DNA of 64,000 nucleotides from Hydrogenimonas thermophila (GTDB lineage: Bacteria; Campylobacterota; Campylobacteria; Campylobacterales; Hydrogenimonadaceae). Below, piece after piece: positions 16,448-25,127 of the stretch (within the stretch, counting starts at the first letter, position 1; each line of letters begins with the position of its first letter). Made by a program: the position numbers and the translations under genes. The stretch lies in assembly GCF_900115615.1 (NCBI RefSeq), contig NZ_FOXB01000001.1, positions 1 to 64,000 on the forward strand, given 5' to 3'. The notes under the pieces are model-generated. The model saw only the letters and a program-made list of their open reading frames with translations, did no database searches and was not told the origin of the DNA.

Positions 16448-17887
16448 ATGTCATTAAAACGAAAAACTATAAGTGGCTTAAAGTGGACATCGCTTTCTAG
16501 CATATTTACTGCAGGAATATCTTTTTTACAGTTAATCATTTTGGCTCGTATTTTAGGACCTGAAGTTTATGGGATTATGGCTATACTTATGGTTATCATT
16601 GGATTTGCAAATCTTTTTGTAGATTTAGGAATTAGTAGGATTATCATACATAAACAAGATAATATTACTCAAAATGAACTTCATTCAATGTATTGGATGA
16701 ATGTATTTTTAGCACTGTTTATGTATTTAGTTATATATTTGTTATCTCCATTTATTGCACATTTTTATGCAAATATTCAAAATCTTGAAATTTATATTAG
16801 ATTAATTGCAGTTACATTTATATTTAGTTCGTTTGCAATGCAGTATGTTGTTTTATTTCAAAAAGAGATGGAGTTTAAAGTTATTGAAGTTGCAAATATG
16901 ATAAAAGTACTTGCAAATTTTTTAATTGCACTATTTTTAGCTCTTAATGATTTTGGCGTTTTAGCATTAATTTACTCGACTATACTCTCTTCTCTTCTTT
17001 ATAGCATTATTATAGTTTTTAAGGGAATGAAGTATCATAAGATAAAATTTTATTTTAATTTTTCAGAAATAAAAGATGCTATGAAGTTTGGACTATATTT
17101 TTCTGGTAGTAAAATAATAGGTTCCATTACGGGATCTTTAGATGTTATTCTTATAGGTAAGTTTTTTTCTCAAGAAGTTTTAGGAGTTTATAACATAGGC
17201 AAAAAACTTATTTTTCAAATTTTATCTATTATGATGCCAATTATACAAAAGATCATTTATCCTTTGCTTGGAAAACTGCAACAAAATAGAGATAAACTAA
17301 AGATTATTTATATAAAGGTTATATCTATTATCTCTTTTATAGTGATTCCAGTATATTTTTTATTTTTTATTTTAGCTGATGATATAGTTTTTATCTTTTT
17401 AGGTAGTGACTGGATAAATGCAAGTAACATTATAAAAGGTTTTGTGATTTATGCAATTTTTGTAGCTATAGGAACGCCTATAGGTAGTTTATTGACAGCT
17501 ACAGGGAAAGTTAAGATAGGGTTTTATTGGAATATTTACAGCTTAATAGTAAGTTTTTTAGTTGTCTATTTATCTGTAAATAGTGGAAACATAAATTATG
17601 TACCTATTGGTTATTCTGTACTTGTAGTTTTAAACTTGATAGTAAATTATTTATTTGTTATTAAAAAAGTTATTGATACGACTTTTTTTGAGTATTATAA
17701 AAATATTTTTTTAAATATATTTATAGGACTAATAGTATCGTCTTTTGTCTATTTGATAAAGTATAAATTTACTAGTAGTTTATTTACTATTATAATAATA
17801 TATATTATTTATATAGTATTATATCTTATTTTAGTATATTTAATTAATAATAATATATTCAAGTATATCAAGGAGATTAAAAATTGA
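16448..17887 (+). CDS. wzx: Wzx-type polysaccharide flippase
   Basis: This 479-residue integral membrane protein of the MOP superfamily starts SLKRKTISGLKWTSLSSIFT and contains LARILGPEVYGIMAI, the conserved N-terminal signature of O-antigen flippases. About 12-14 hydrophobic segments are visible along its length. It would move lipid-linked repeat units across the inner membrane for Wzy-type polymerisation; a Wzy-like gene lies at 27.4 kb. Its stop overlaps the TTG start of the next gene. Confidence 0.88.
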   Translation: MSLKRKTISGLKWTSLSSIFTAGISFLQLIILARILGPEVYGIMAILMVIIGFANLFVDLGISRIIIHKQDNITQNELHSMYWMNVFLALFMYLVIYLLSPFIAHFYANIQNLEIYIRLIAVTFIFSSFAMQYVVLFQKEMEFKVIEVANMIKVLANFLIALFLALNDFGVLALIYSTILSSLLYSIIIVFKGMKYHKIKFYFNFSEIKDAMKFGLYFSGSKIIGSITGSLDVILIGKFFSQEVLGVYNIGKKLIFQILSIMMPIIQKIIYPLLGKLQQNRDKLKIIYIKVISIISFIVIPVYFLFFILADDIVFIFLGSDWINASNIIKGFVIYAIFVAIGTPIGSLLTATGKVKIGFYWNIYSLIVSFLVVYLSVNSGNINYVPIGYSVLVVLNLIVNYLFVIKKVIDTTFFEYYKNIFLNIFIGLIVSSFVYLIKYKFTSSLFTIIIIYIIYIVLYLILVYLINNNIFKYIKEIKN

Positions 17888-19248
17888 AGCAAATAATAAA
17901 AAGAATCTTGCTTGCAATTGTGCAAAAAGGGTATTTGAATTTTATTGCTAGAAATTTAAAACTAAAGTTTTATAAAGAACTTGAAATTAAAAAAGTACCA
18001 TTAATAAGAGATGTTTTATATACCTATTATGAAAGTATACTTAATAGAAAACATATAAATTGTGATGAAGATTTAGAGAGTCAACCAAGAGTGTTTTTTC
18101 TTACAAATATCTTTCCCTTATGGGAAAAAAGTACAAGTAATTTTTTGAAAATAAATGCAGATATAGCTAATGTTTATATAAAAAATGGAATAGAAGTGAA
18201 TTTTATATTAGCTAATCATTCTCATCTTTCATATTTAACAAATAGAGGAATTAAATGGAAAGATTTTATGAATGTAGATTATGAACAAATAGAAAATAAA
18301 ATTAAAGAAGATCTTTATAATATGTATAAAATTGAGAGGGATAAAGTTAAGGTACATATATTAAATAAAAATAATGGAAATATAAAATTAAAAGATTATA
18401 TAGAAAATGTCATTAACTTTTTTAATAGTTTAAATTTAACGAAAAAAGATATAGTAGTGTTTAGTGGAGGTAAATGTAAATCTGATTTGCTTCAAATAAT
18501 TATGCCTAAGTTATGTTCAAAAAAAATATATTTAACTACAGGGGCAAAAGAAGAGGTAGAATGTAGCAATTATGATTATGTATTAACTTCCAACAGTAAT
18601 TTGCTAAACAAATATAAAAATGCAATACTGCCAATCAATGTAAACTTTTCACCTTTTAAATGGGAAGAAGATGAAAATATCTCTAATAAAGAAAAGATAA
18701 TAATTGAAAGTTTAGAAAAAGAAAGTATTATATTTGTATCGTCTAAACAACGATATGCCGATAGTATAGATAACAAATATATAGATATATTAAATAACAT
18801 TATGTTGAAGCATAATAATTTATATTTAATCTTGATAGGTGATAGCAAAGAAAGAATATTATCAATATTAGAAAATAAAATTGAATTTAATAGTAATAGA
18901 ATCATTTGTATAGAATTTATAAATAGTTTATATACTTTTTTCAAAGAGTTAAATAATAATAATTTTAAAACTTTATATATCTTACCAAGAATTACAGGTA
19001 GTGGAGTTAGTAATTTAATGGCTGCTTGTGCTAAAATTCCAACAACAATTTTTAAAGGTAATGATGCTGATGGAAACTGGATACCTTCTAAATATTTTGT
19101 AGAAACAAAGGAAGAGTACATAAATCAGATAGAAGAGTTTATAAAAGATGAGAAAAAAATAGAAGAGTTTATAAATGATTTTGAAAAGTTTAGAAGAGAA
19201 AAACAAAAAATTGGTGAAAAGTTTTATTTGGAGTTATTAAAAGGATAA
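17884..19248 (+). CDS. Putative GT-B type glycosyltransferase, unassigned family
   Basis: This 454-residue soluble protein is encoded between the flippase and an acyltransferase. Its C-terminal half has a GT-B-like pattern: SIIFVSSKQRYADSID, LYLILIGDSKERI, and RITGSGVSNLMAACAKIPT where glycosyltransferases bind the nucleotide. The usual E-x7-E motif is not evident. Translation starts at TTG 17884 inside the previous stop, with AGGAG at 17871-17875 correctly spaced and no better ATG nearby. The family is not recognised with confidence; a transferase or other glycan-modifying role is inferred from position. Confidence 0.55.
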   Translation: MKQIIKRILLAIVQKGYLNFIARNLKLKFYKELEIKKVPLIRDVLYTYYESILNRKHINCDEDLESQPRVFFLTNIFPLWEKSTSNFLKINADIANVYIKNGIEVNFILANHSHLSYLTNRGIKWKDFMNVDYEQIENKIKEDLYNMYKIERDKVKVHILNKNNGNIKLKDYIENVINFFNSLNLTKKDIVVFSGGKCKSDLLQIIMPKLCSKKIYLTTGAKEEVECSNYDYVLTSNSNLLNKYKNAILPINVNFSPFKWEEDENISNKEKIIIESLEKESIIFVSSKQRYADSIDNKYIDILNNIMLKHNNLYLILIGDSKERILSILENKIEFNSNRIICIEFINSLYTFFKELNNNNFKTLYILPRITGSGVSNLMAACAKIPTTIFKGNDADGNWIPSKYFVETKEEYINQIEEFIKDEKKIEEFINDFEKFRREKQKIGEKFYLELLKG

Positions 19249-19250
19249 TT

Positions 19251-19724
19251 ATGAATTTATTAGAATATATATGGAAACAATATAACTATAAATGGCTACT
19301 TCCTTTTAGAAAATTAAAATTTTATATGATAGGGTCTAAAGTTGGAAAAGTAAAAATTTATGGAAAAGTAAAGGTTGGTGGTTGGTATCATAATATTACT
19401 ATTGAAGATAATGTAACATTGAATGAGGGTGTTTATTTACAAGCAAGAGAAAAGATTATAATTAAAAAGAATAGTAGAATTTCTTCTTTTGTAAAGATTT
19501 ATACAGCTAAACTTACTGTAGAATCTTCTAGAAAACATATAAGTAAACCAGTAGTCATTGAAGAAAATGTATGGATTGGTAGTGGTGCAATCATATTGTC
19601 TGGAGTAAAGATAGGAAAAAATAGTATTATTGGAGCAGGTTCAGTTGTCTCAAAAAATGTAGAAGCAAATAGTTTTTATGCTGGAAACCCTGCAAAAAAA
19701 ATAAAGGATTTAGAAATTGAATAA
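19251..19724 (+). CDS. Hexapeptide acyltransferase (WbbJ-like)
   Basis: This 157-residue left-handed beta-helix protein has hexapeptide repeats and the acetyl-CoA binding end VVIEENVWIGSGAIILSGV, IIGAGSVVSKNV and FYAGNPAKKIK. It is the length of colanic-acid or maltose-type O-acetyltransferases. It follows the previous gene by two bases and overlaps the sulfotransferase gene by eight. It probably acetylates a sugar of the repeat unit. Confidence 0.82.
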   Translation: MNLLEYIWKQYNYKWLLPFRKLKFYMIGSKVGKVKIYGKVKVGGWYHNITIEDNVTLNEGVYLQAREKIIIKKNSRISSFVKIYTAKLTVESSRKHISKPVVIEENVWIGSGAIILSGVKIGKNSIIGAGSVVSKNVEANSFYAGNPAKKIKDLEIE

Positions 19725-20589
19725 GTTACCAAGTTTTATTTTAGTTGGAAGTGCAAAATGTGGAACAAGCTTTTTATTAAAATATTTAAGGCAACATCCT
19801 GACATATTTTTACCAAGAACAAATGAATTATATTTTCATTCTAGTTTTAAAGACTATAATGGTCCATTTGATAAACCATATGAAAAAAAAGTTACTAAAA
19901 CATTTGATGATTATAAAAAAAATTTTGAAAAAGCTAATGACAGACAAATAATAGGAGAATTTGCTACAGATTATTTATATGCTTATGAAAATTCAATTGA
20001 AAGTATTAAAAAGTTTATTGGTGATCCTAAGATTTTAATTATTTTAAGAAACCCTATAGATAGAACTTTTTCTCATTATAAACATATGCTTAGTAAGTTT
20101 GAAGAACCATTAAGTTTTTTTAATGCATTGAACGCACAAGAAGAAAGAAGAAAAAAAGGATGGAGATGGGTTTATCAGTATAGTAGAATAAGTTCATATT
20201 ATGAACAAGTAAAGGCTTATTTAGAAAATTTTAAAAATGTAAAAGTCATAGTTTATGAAGACTTAAGAGACAACCCTGAACAAACTATAGATGAGATTTA
20301 TGAATTTTTAAAAGTTAAGAAAATTCACTTTGAAAATATTAGTGAAAAAGTAAATGTAAAAAAGATTCAAAAAAATAGGCATATTGCTCATATAGGCTCA
20401 ATCATTTCTAAAATTGAAAAAGTACTTTATAAAAAATCTTTATTAGGCGGATACATAATAAGTAAAAATGAAATAAAAATATCATTAAGTACTTTAGAAA
20501 AAACAACTTTATATGAGGATAGATTTAAAACTGATATAGCAAAACTGGAAAGTTTACTAAATCGTGATTTATCAATTTGGAGATATTAA
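19717..20589 (+). CDS. Sulfotransferase (PAPS-dependent)
   Basis: This 290-residue protein has both cofactor motifs of the Sulfotransfer_1 family: the 5'-phosphosulfate loop VGSAKCGTSFLLKYLRQHP near the N-terminus and the 3'-phosphate motif LRNPIDRTFSHYKH at about residues 108-121. The HPDIFLPRTNELYFHSS region is also typical. Such enzymes transfer sulfate from PAPS to sugar hydroxyls. The start is TTG 19717, with AAGGA at 19704-19708; no ATG fits. It lies inside the glycan operon together with a second sulfotransferase gene at 22.6 kb, pointing to a sulfated polysaccharide. Confidence 0.85.
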   Translation: MNKLPSFILVGSAKCGTSFLLKYLRQHPDIFLPRTNELYFHSSFKDYNGPFDKPYEKKVTKTFDDYKKNFEKANDRQIIGEFATDYLYAYENSIESIKKFIGDPKILIILRNPIDRTFSHYKHMLSKFEEPLSFFNALNAQEERRKKGWRWVYQYSRISSYYEQVKAYLENFKNVKVIVYEDLRDNPEQTIDEIYEFLKVKKIHFENISEKVNVKKIQKNRHIAHIGSIISKIEKVLYKKSLLGGYIISKNEIKISLSTLEKTTLYEDRFKTDIAKLESLLNRDLSIWRY

Positions 20590-21485
20590 TGAGTAGTTTT
20601 ATTTTTAATTTGTTTCCTATGTATTTTATAAAATTTAATCCTATTTTGCTTTATCATTCATTAGGTAAAAATAGTAATTTTGAAAAAAATATTGATCATG
20701 TAGATCTTGAAGTCTTGGATTCAACTTTGAAAACTATGAAAAAATATTTTAAGTTTGTATTTATAGATGAGTACATAACTGCTAAAGATAAAAGCAAGCT
20801 AGGTGTAATTACTATTGATGATGGATACAAAAATGTAATCGATGAAGCATTACAAGTTTTTGAATACCAAAATATTCCTATTACTATATTTATAAACTCT
20901 TCTACATTTGAAGGGAAAATTTTCTGGAGAGATAAAATAAGATATATTATAGATAATCATTTGGAAAAGGAGTTTATTAGTAATTCTAAATTAGGTAATG
21001 TAAAAAATTTTTATAGAGATACAAAATCTCCAAATATCAATAGTGCTATAGTAGATAAAAAACTAGATCTGTTTTTTGAACAAAATAATATAAAAATTGA
21101 ACAAAGTTTATGTTTTAATAGTAAAAAATATTTAATAAAGCATCCATTAATTATGTATGGCAATCATACATATTCTCATTATGTATTGTCATCTCTTACA
21201 AAAGATGAGCAGTATATTGAAATAAGTAAAACAAAATTATTTTTACAAAAACAAGATATTAATTTATCAAATGTATTTTCTATTCCATTTGGTGGTATTG
21301 ATACGTATAATCAAGATACTGTTGATATAGTCAAAGATTTAGGCTATAAGTCTATGCTTTTATCAAGAAGTAGATTGAATAATCCAACAAAAGATACTTT
21401 TTTTATTGAAAGGATTATGTTGAAAGATAATGATTTAAGTTTTATTAAAAAAGCATATTTTTTAAGTCTAATTAAAGATGATTAA
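20589..21485 (+). CDS. Polysaccharide deacetylase (NodB-like)
   Basis: The protein contains the NodB motifs GVITIDDGYKNV (catalytic and metal-binding Asp pair) and NHTYSHY (the H-x3-H-type metal motif), plus a PFGGIDTYN block. I chose ATG 20589, which overlaps the upstream stop (TAATG) and has GGAG six bases before it, rather than TTG 20577. The result is 298 residues. An insertion of about 80 residues lies between the two metal motifs. It may deacetylate an N-acetylhexosamine in the glycan. Confidence 0.82.
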   Translation: MSSFIFNLFPMYFIKFNPILLYHSLGKNSNFEKNIDHVDLEVLDSTLKTMKKYFKFVFIDEYITAKDKSKLGVITIDDGYKNVIDEALQVFEYQNIPITIFINSSTFEGKIFWRDKIRYIIDNHLEKEFISNSKLGNVKNFYRDTKSPNINSAIVDKKLDLFFEQNNIKIEQSLCFNSKKYLIKHPLIMYGNHTYSHYVLSSLTKDEQYIEISKTKLFLQKQDINLSNVFSIPFGGIDTYNQDTVDIVKDLGYKSMLLSRSRLNNPTKDTFFIERIMLKDNDLSFIKKAYFLSLIKDD

Positions 21486-21509
21486 TTATTATAAAGGATG
21501 TTTTAAATA

Positions 21510-22649
21510 ATGAAAATAACATACATAGCAAACTCATCAGTTCCATCAACAAGTGCAAATAGTGTTCATGTAATGAAAATGTGTGAAGCATTTAAAAAGA
21601 ATGGAATCAATATAAAACTGGTTACTCCAGATAAAGGAGAAAAAGAGTTATTAAAAAATTTAAATGAATATGAGTTCTATGGTATCACATATAAATTTCC
21701 TATTAAATTTTATAAAATGTTTTTTAACTCAATGAGAGGTATAAAAGTTTATTTATATTATTTATATGTGGTTTGGAAAGAGTACAAAGATGCAGATATT
21801 ATTTTTACAAGAGAACCAATAGCTTCATTTTTTTGTATACTTTTTAGAAAAAAACATATTTTAGAATTACATGGTCAATTAAAGTTTGTTTCATATAAAT
21901 TATTTAAATTATTTAAATTATTTAAATTATTTAAATCAAGATATATGTTAAATATAATTGTAATATCTACACCACTGAAAGATATATATTTAAAAGATTT
22001 TGATATAGATGAAAATAAAATAAATGTTTTACCTGATGGTGTAACAGTTGAAAATTTTACAAATATAAGTAAAAAGCAATTGCTTAAAAGTGATATTAAC
22101 ATAGGGTACACAGGAAGTTTATATAAAGGTAGAGGTATAGATATCATTTTACATATTGCAAGCAATCTAACTGAAATTAATTTTAATATATACGGGGGCG
22201 AAAAAGAGCAGATAAATTATTGGAGAGATTATTGCAAAAAAAATTGCCTGAAAAATGTAGTATTTTTCGGTCATATACCAAATAAAGATATTCCCAAAGT
22301 ACTGTGTAATCAAGATATTTTATTAATGCCATATCAAAAAAAAGTTCAAACAAGAGGAATTCAAAACACATCATCTTGGATGTCTCCTATGAAAATGTTT
22401 GAATATATGGCAAGTGGAAGAATTGTTGTTTCTTCAGATTTACCAGTATTACGAGAAGTTTTAAATGAAAAAAATGCATATTTAGTTGCTCCAGACGATA
22501 AAGACGAGTGGGTAAATATGATTAAATATATTCTTGAGAATAGAGAAGAAGGCATAAAAAAAGCAGAACAAGCTAAAATTGATGTTTTAAAATATACTTG
22601 GCAAAATAGAGCTAAAACCATAGTAGATTCTATAAAAGGGAAATTATGA
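21510..22649 (+). CDS. Glycosyltransferase family 4
   Basis: This 379-residue GT-B transferase begins MKITYIANSSVPSTSANSVH, the donor-acceptor loop of many GT4 enzymes. The C-terminal half has NIGYTGSLYKGRGIDI and the nucleotide-sugar binding SPMKMFEYMASGRIVVSSD. A run of four LFK-type units (LFKLFKLFKLFK) near residues 130-143 comes from a 9-bp repeat. It overlaps the next gene by four bases. Confidence 0.85.
   Translation: MKITYIANSSVPSTSANSVHVMKMCEAFKKNGINIKLVTPDKGEKELLKNLNEYEFYGITYKFPIKFYKMFFNSMRGIKVYLYYLYVVWKEYKDADIIFTREPIASFFCILFRKKHILELHGQLKFVSYKLFKLFKLFKLFKSRYMLNIIVISTPLKDIYLKDFDIDENKINVLPDGVTVENFTNISKKQLLKSDINIGYTGSLYKGRGIDIILHIASNLTEINFNIYGGEKEQINYWRDYCKKNCLKNVVFFGHIPNKDIPKVLCNQDILLMPYQKKVQTRGIQNTSSWMSPMKMFEYMASGRIVVSSDLPVLREVLNEKNAYLVAPDDKDEWVNMIKYILENREEGIKKAEQAKIDVLKYTWQNRAKTIVDSIKGKL
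21901..21936 (+). repeat. 9-bp tandem repeat in a glycosyltransferase gene
   Basis: Four exact copies of TATTTAAAT encode a Leu-Phe-Lys run. Unit length is a multiple of three, so copy-number changes would lengthen or shorten the protein without a frameshift. Confidence 0.9.
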
Positions 22650-23491
22650 AAACTATTGTATCAATTACATCACTTGAAAGAAGTGGCTCTACAATACTTG
22701 ATCTAAGCCTATCTAAACATCCTAAAATGATTAGTTTTGGAGAAGTTTGGAGAACCTTGTCTCCTGGTAGAAGTATAGACAGGGTTAAAAATATGGATTG
22801 TAATTGTGGTCATAAAGTAAAAGATTGTGAGTTTTGGAGTAAAGTTTTTGAACAAATAGAAAGAGAAAAGTCAATAAAATGGATTGAGAGATATTACATT
22901 TTTTTAGAAATATTTTATAGTTTTTATGGAGATGATTTTATTCCTATAGACTCATCAAAATTCTTAAGGGCTATTGAAAAGTTTAAGTTGTTAGATGATT
23001 ACCAAGTAAAAACAATTTTTACAATTAGAGATGTTAGAGGTTGGACATATTCCATTAAGCTATCTGAAAAAAGAAAGAAAGAGATGCCTTTAAAGCTTAT
23101 TTTTGATTTTAATGAATTTAAATGGCAATGGAAAGCATACATAAGATATAATTTTCTTAGAAAAGTACCTGGATGGCTCTCTTATGAGTGGATGTATAGA
23201 AATAGAAAGATATTAAAATTTTTAGAAAAAAATAACTATAATTATCTAAAAATAAGTTACGAAGAATTAAACTTTAATGATAAAGTTTTTGATAAAATAT
23301 TTAATTTTATTGGTTTAAATAATACTGTTTTGCAGAACTCAAAAGCTCATATTGTTGATGGAAATAGAACAGCATTTTCTAAAGATTTATCTCTAAGATA
23401 TGATTTAAAGTGGTTAAGAGATAAGCCTATTAATATAATGTTACCTCAAGTAGGATATTTTAATAAAAAATATGTCTGGGAATGGGACTGA
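22646..23491 (+). CDS. Second sulfotransferase-family protein
   Basis: This 281-residue protein has the PAPS-loop motif SLERSGSTILDLSLSKHP at the N-terminus and a 3'-phosphate motif FTIRDVRGWTYS at about residues 127-138. Between them, CNCGHKVKDCEFW is a cysteine-rich motif common in this bacterial sulfotransferase subgroup. It differs clearly from the sulfotransferase at 19.7 kb, so it probably sulfates a different position. It overlaps both neighbours. Confidence 0.8.
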   Translation: MKTIVSITSLERSGSTILDLSLSKHPKMISFGEVWRTLSPGRSIDRVKNMDCNCGHKVKDCEFWSKVFEQIEREKSIKWIERYYIFLEIFYSFYGDDFIPIDSSKFLRAIEKFKLLDDYQVKTIFTIRDVRGWTYSIKLSEKRKKEMPLKLIFDFNEFKWQWKAYIRYNFLRKVPGWLSYEWMYRNRKILKFLEKNNYNYLKISYEELNFNDKVFDKIFNFIGLNNTVLQNSKAHIVDGNRTAFSKDLSLRYDLKWLRDKPINIMLPQVGYFNKKYVWEWD

Positions 23492-24015
23492 TGATATATA
23501 AATTAATTAATAATTTAAGGTTTTTTAAGAAAAATAATATCTATATTTCAAAATCAGCTAATATAAGCTTATTGACAAAAGTTAGAGTTTTAAAAGAAGG
23601 CAAAATTAAAATAGGTAGTAATAGTAAAATTTATGAAAACTGTTTAATAGATGCAGGAAAATCGAAATTAATTATAGGAAATAATGTAAAAATTCATAGA
23701 TTGTGTACATTGAGTGCAGGTAAATATTCAAGATTAATAATAGGAGATAATGTATTAATTGCAGAAAAGACTTCAATTTTTGCTTCTAATCATCAGTTTA
23801 AAGAAAAAAATATTTTAATAAATCAAAGAGGAGTAATTTCAAAGGGCATAGTAATTGAAGATGATGTATGGATAGGAGTAAACTGTATAATTTTAGATGG
23901 AGTAAAAATTGCTAAGGGATGTGTTATAGGGGGGGGAAGTGTGGTAACTAAGAATACTGAGCCATATGGTATATATGTAGGCAATCCTGCAAGAAAAATA
24001 GGAGAAAGGGTTTGA
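23491..24015 (+). CDS. Hexapeptide acyltransferase with a G8 tract
   Basis: This is a left-handed beta-helix acyltransferase: repeats include IKIGSNSKIYENCLI and LIIGDNVLIAEKTSI, then the acetyl-CoA site HQFKEK, DDVWIGVNCIILDGV, IGGGSVVTKN and YVGNPARKIGE. ATG 23491 overlaps the previous stop (TGATG); an in-frame ATG at 23482 is an alternative. Codons for IGGG contain eight consecutive G residues (23929-23936). The gene is ON as sequenced, but one G more or less would stop translation within a few codons, before the end of the fold. The TTG start of the next glycosyltransferase overlaps its stop. Confidence 0.85.
   Translation: MIYKLINNLRFFKKNNIYISKSANISLLTKVRVLKEGKIKIGSNSKIYENCLIDAGKSKLIIGNNVKIHRLCTLSAGKYSRLIIGDNVLIAEKTSIFASNHQFKEKNILINQRGVISKGIVIEDDVWIGVNCIILDGVKIAKGCVIGGGSVVTKNTEPYGIYVGNPARKIGERV
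23929..23936 (+). repeat. Poly-G (G8) tract, candidate phase-variable switch
   Basis: Eight G residues in a coding sequence in otherwise very AT-rich DNA. Seven G would give a TAA stop six codons later and nine G a TAA after eight codons. Such tracts are the standard phase-variation switches of Campylobacter surface-glycan genes. Confidence 0.8.
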
Positions 24016-25127
24016 AAATTTCTATATTTATTCCTTCTTTTGAAACAGGAGGTGTAGAAAATAATGTTATATTATATTCAAAAATTTTTGTAGAAAATTC
24101 TATTGAAACTGAACTAGTATATGTAAGAGCAGTTGAAAAGAAATTAAGTAAAGTAGATGAAAAAGTAAAAAAAATTAAAATTGGTAAAAAGATAAATATA
24201 CCGTTTATTCATCCAAGAGTTTTAGACTCTTTAAGTTTAATTTGGGACTATTATAGATATTTAAAAAATAATGAGGTATTAATTTTTTCATTTCAAAATA
24301 GTGTTGTAGCTATTATTCTGGCAAAATTAACAAGGAGAAAAATAATTATAAGAGTTGCTAATCATCCAAATAGTGCAAAAATTGAAAAATCTTTTACTGT
24401 AAAACTATCTAATTTTTTAAAAAAGGTAATTTATAAATATGCAAATTTGATCATTACAAATTCTGAAGTTACAGCACAAGCCTTAAAACAAATTACAAAA
24501 AATAATAATGTAAAAACAATATATAATCCATCTTATTCTCTAGATCTTATAAGTAAAAGTAAAGAGGATATAGTGGATGAAAAATTTAATAATATAATCG
24601 GATCAAAAATTATAGCAGTTGGAAGATTAGTAATTCAAAAAGATTTCATAACTTTACTAAAAGCATTCAAAATCGTAAAAGAAAAAATCAATGATGCAAA
24701 CTTAATAATAATCGGTGAAGGAAGCGAAAGATTAAAAATAGAAAAGTTAATAAAAGAACTAAATTTATATGATGTATATTTACTTGGATTTCAAGACAAT
24801 CCACATAAATATGTTTCAAAAAGTGATTTATTTGTGTTAAGTTCATTATATGAAGGCTTGCCAAATGCATTAATTGAAGCTATTGGAGTTGGAACACCTG
24901 CAGTTTCAACAAATTGTTTAAGTGGACCTAGTGAAATATTACTTGATGGAAGAGGTGGAGATTTGGTAGAAGTAGGAAATTATAAAGCTTTAGCAAAATG
25001 TATAATTAAAAATTTAGAGGATAGAGATTATGCTATATCAAAATGGAAAATTGCATATGACAATTTAGATAGATTTTCTTATGATAATATAAAAAATAAA
25101 TTACTTGAAATTATAAAAAATGTATAA
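24012..25127 (+). CDS. Glycosyltransferase family 4 (first of three tandem)
   Basis: This 371-residue GT-B protein starts SIFIPSFETGGVENN, the G-G-V-E loop typical of GT4. It has IIAVGRLVIQKDFITLLKAF and the E-x7-E nucleotide-sugar motif SSLYEGLPNALIEAIGVGTP. Start is TTG 24012, overlapping the upstream stop, with AAAGG just before it. Its C-terminal half is closely similar to the next two genes, suggesting tandem duplication. Translational coupling places it under the influence of the G8 tract 76 bases upstream. Confidence 0.87.
   Translation: MKISIFIPSFETGGVENNVILYSKIFVENSIETELVYVRAVEKKLSKVDEKVKKIKIGKKINIPFIHPRVLDSLSLIWDYYRYLKNNEVLIFSFQNSVVAIILAKLTRRKIIIRVANHPNSAKIEKSFTVKLSNFLKKVIYKYANLIITNSEVTAQALKQITKNNNVKTIYNPSYSLDLISKSKEDIVDEKFNNIIGSKIIAVGRLVIQKDFITLLKAFKIVKEKINDANLIIIGEGSERLKIEKLIKELNLYDVYLLGFQDNPHKYVSKSDLFVLSSLYEGLPNALIEAIGVGTPAVSTNCLSGPSEILLDGRGGDLVEVGNYKALAKCIIKNLEDRDYAISKWKIAYDNLDRFSYDNIKNKLLEIIKNV

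Noticed and set aside
18576-19121. 181-codon minus-strand frame opposite the unassigned GT-B gene
   Set aside because: It is a long open frame caused by AT-rich codon use of the plus-strand gene, which has a proper ribosome binding site and coupling to its neighbours.
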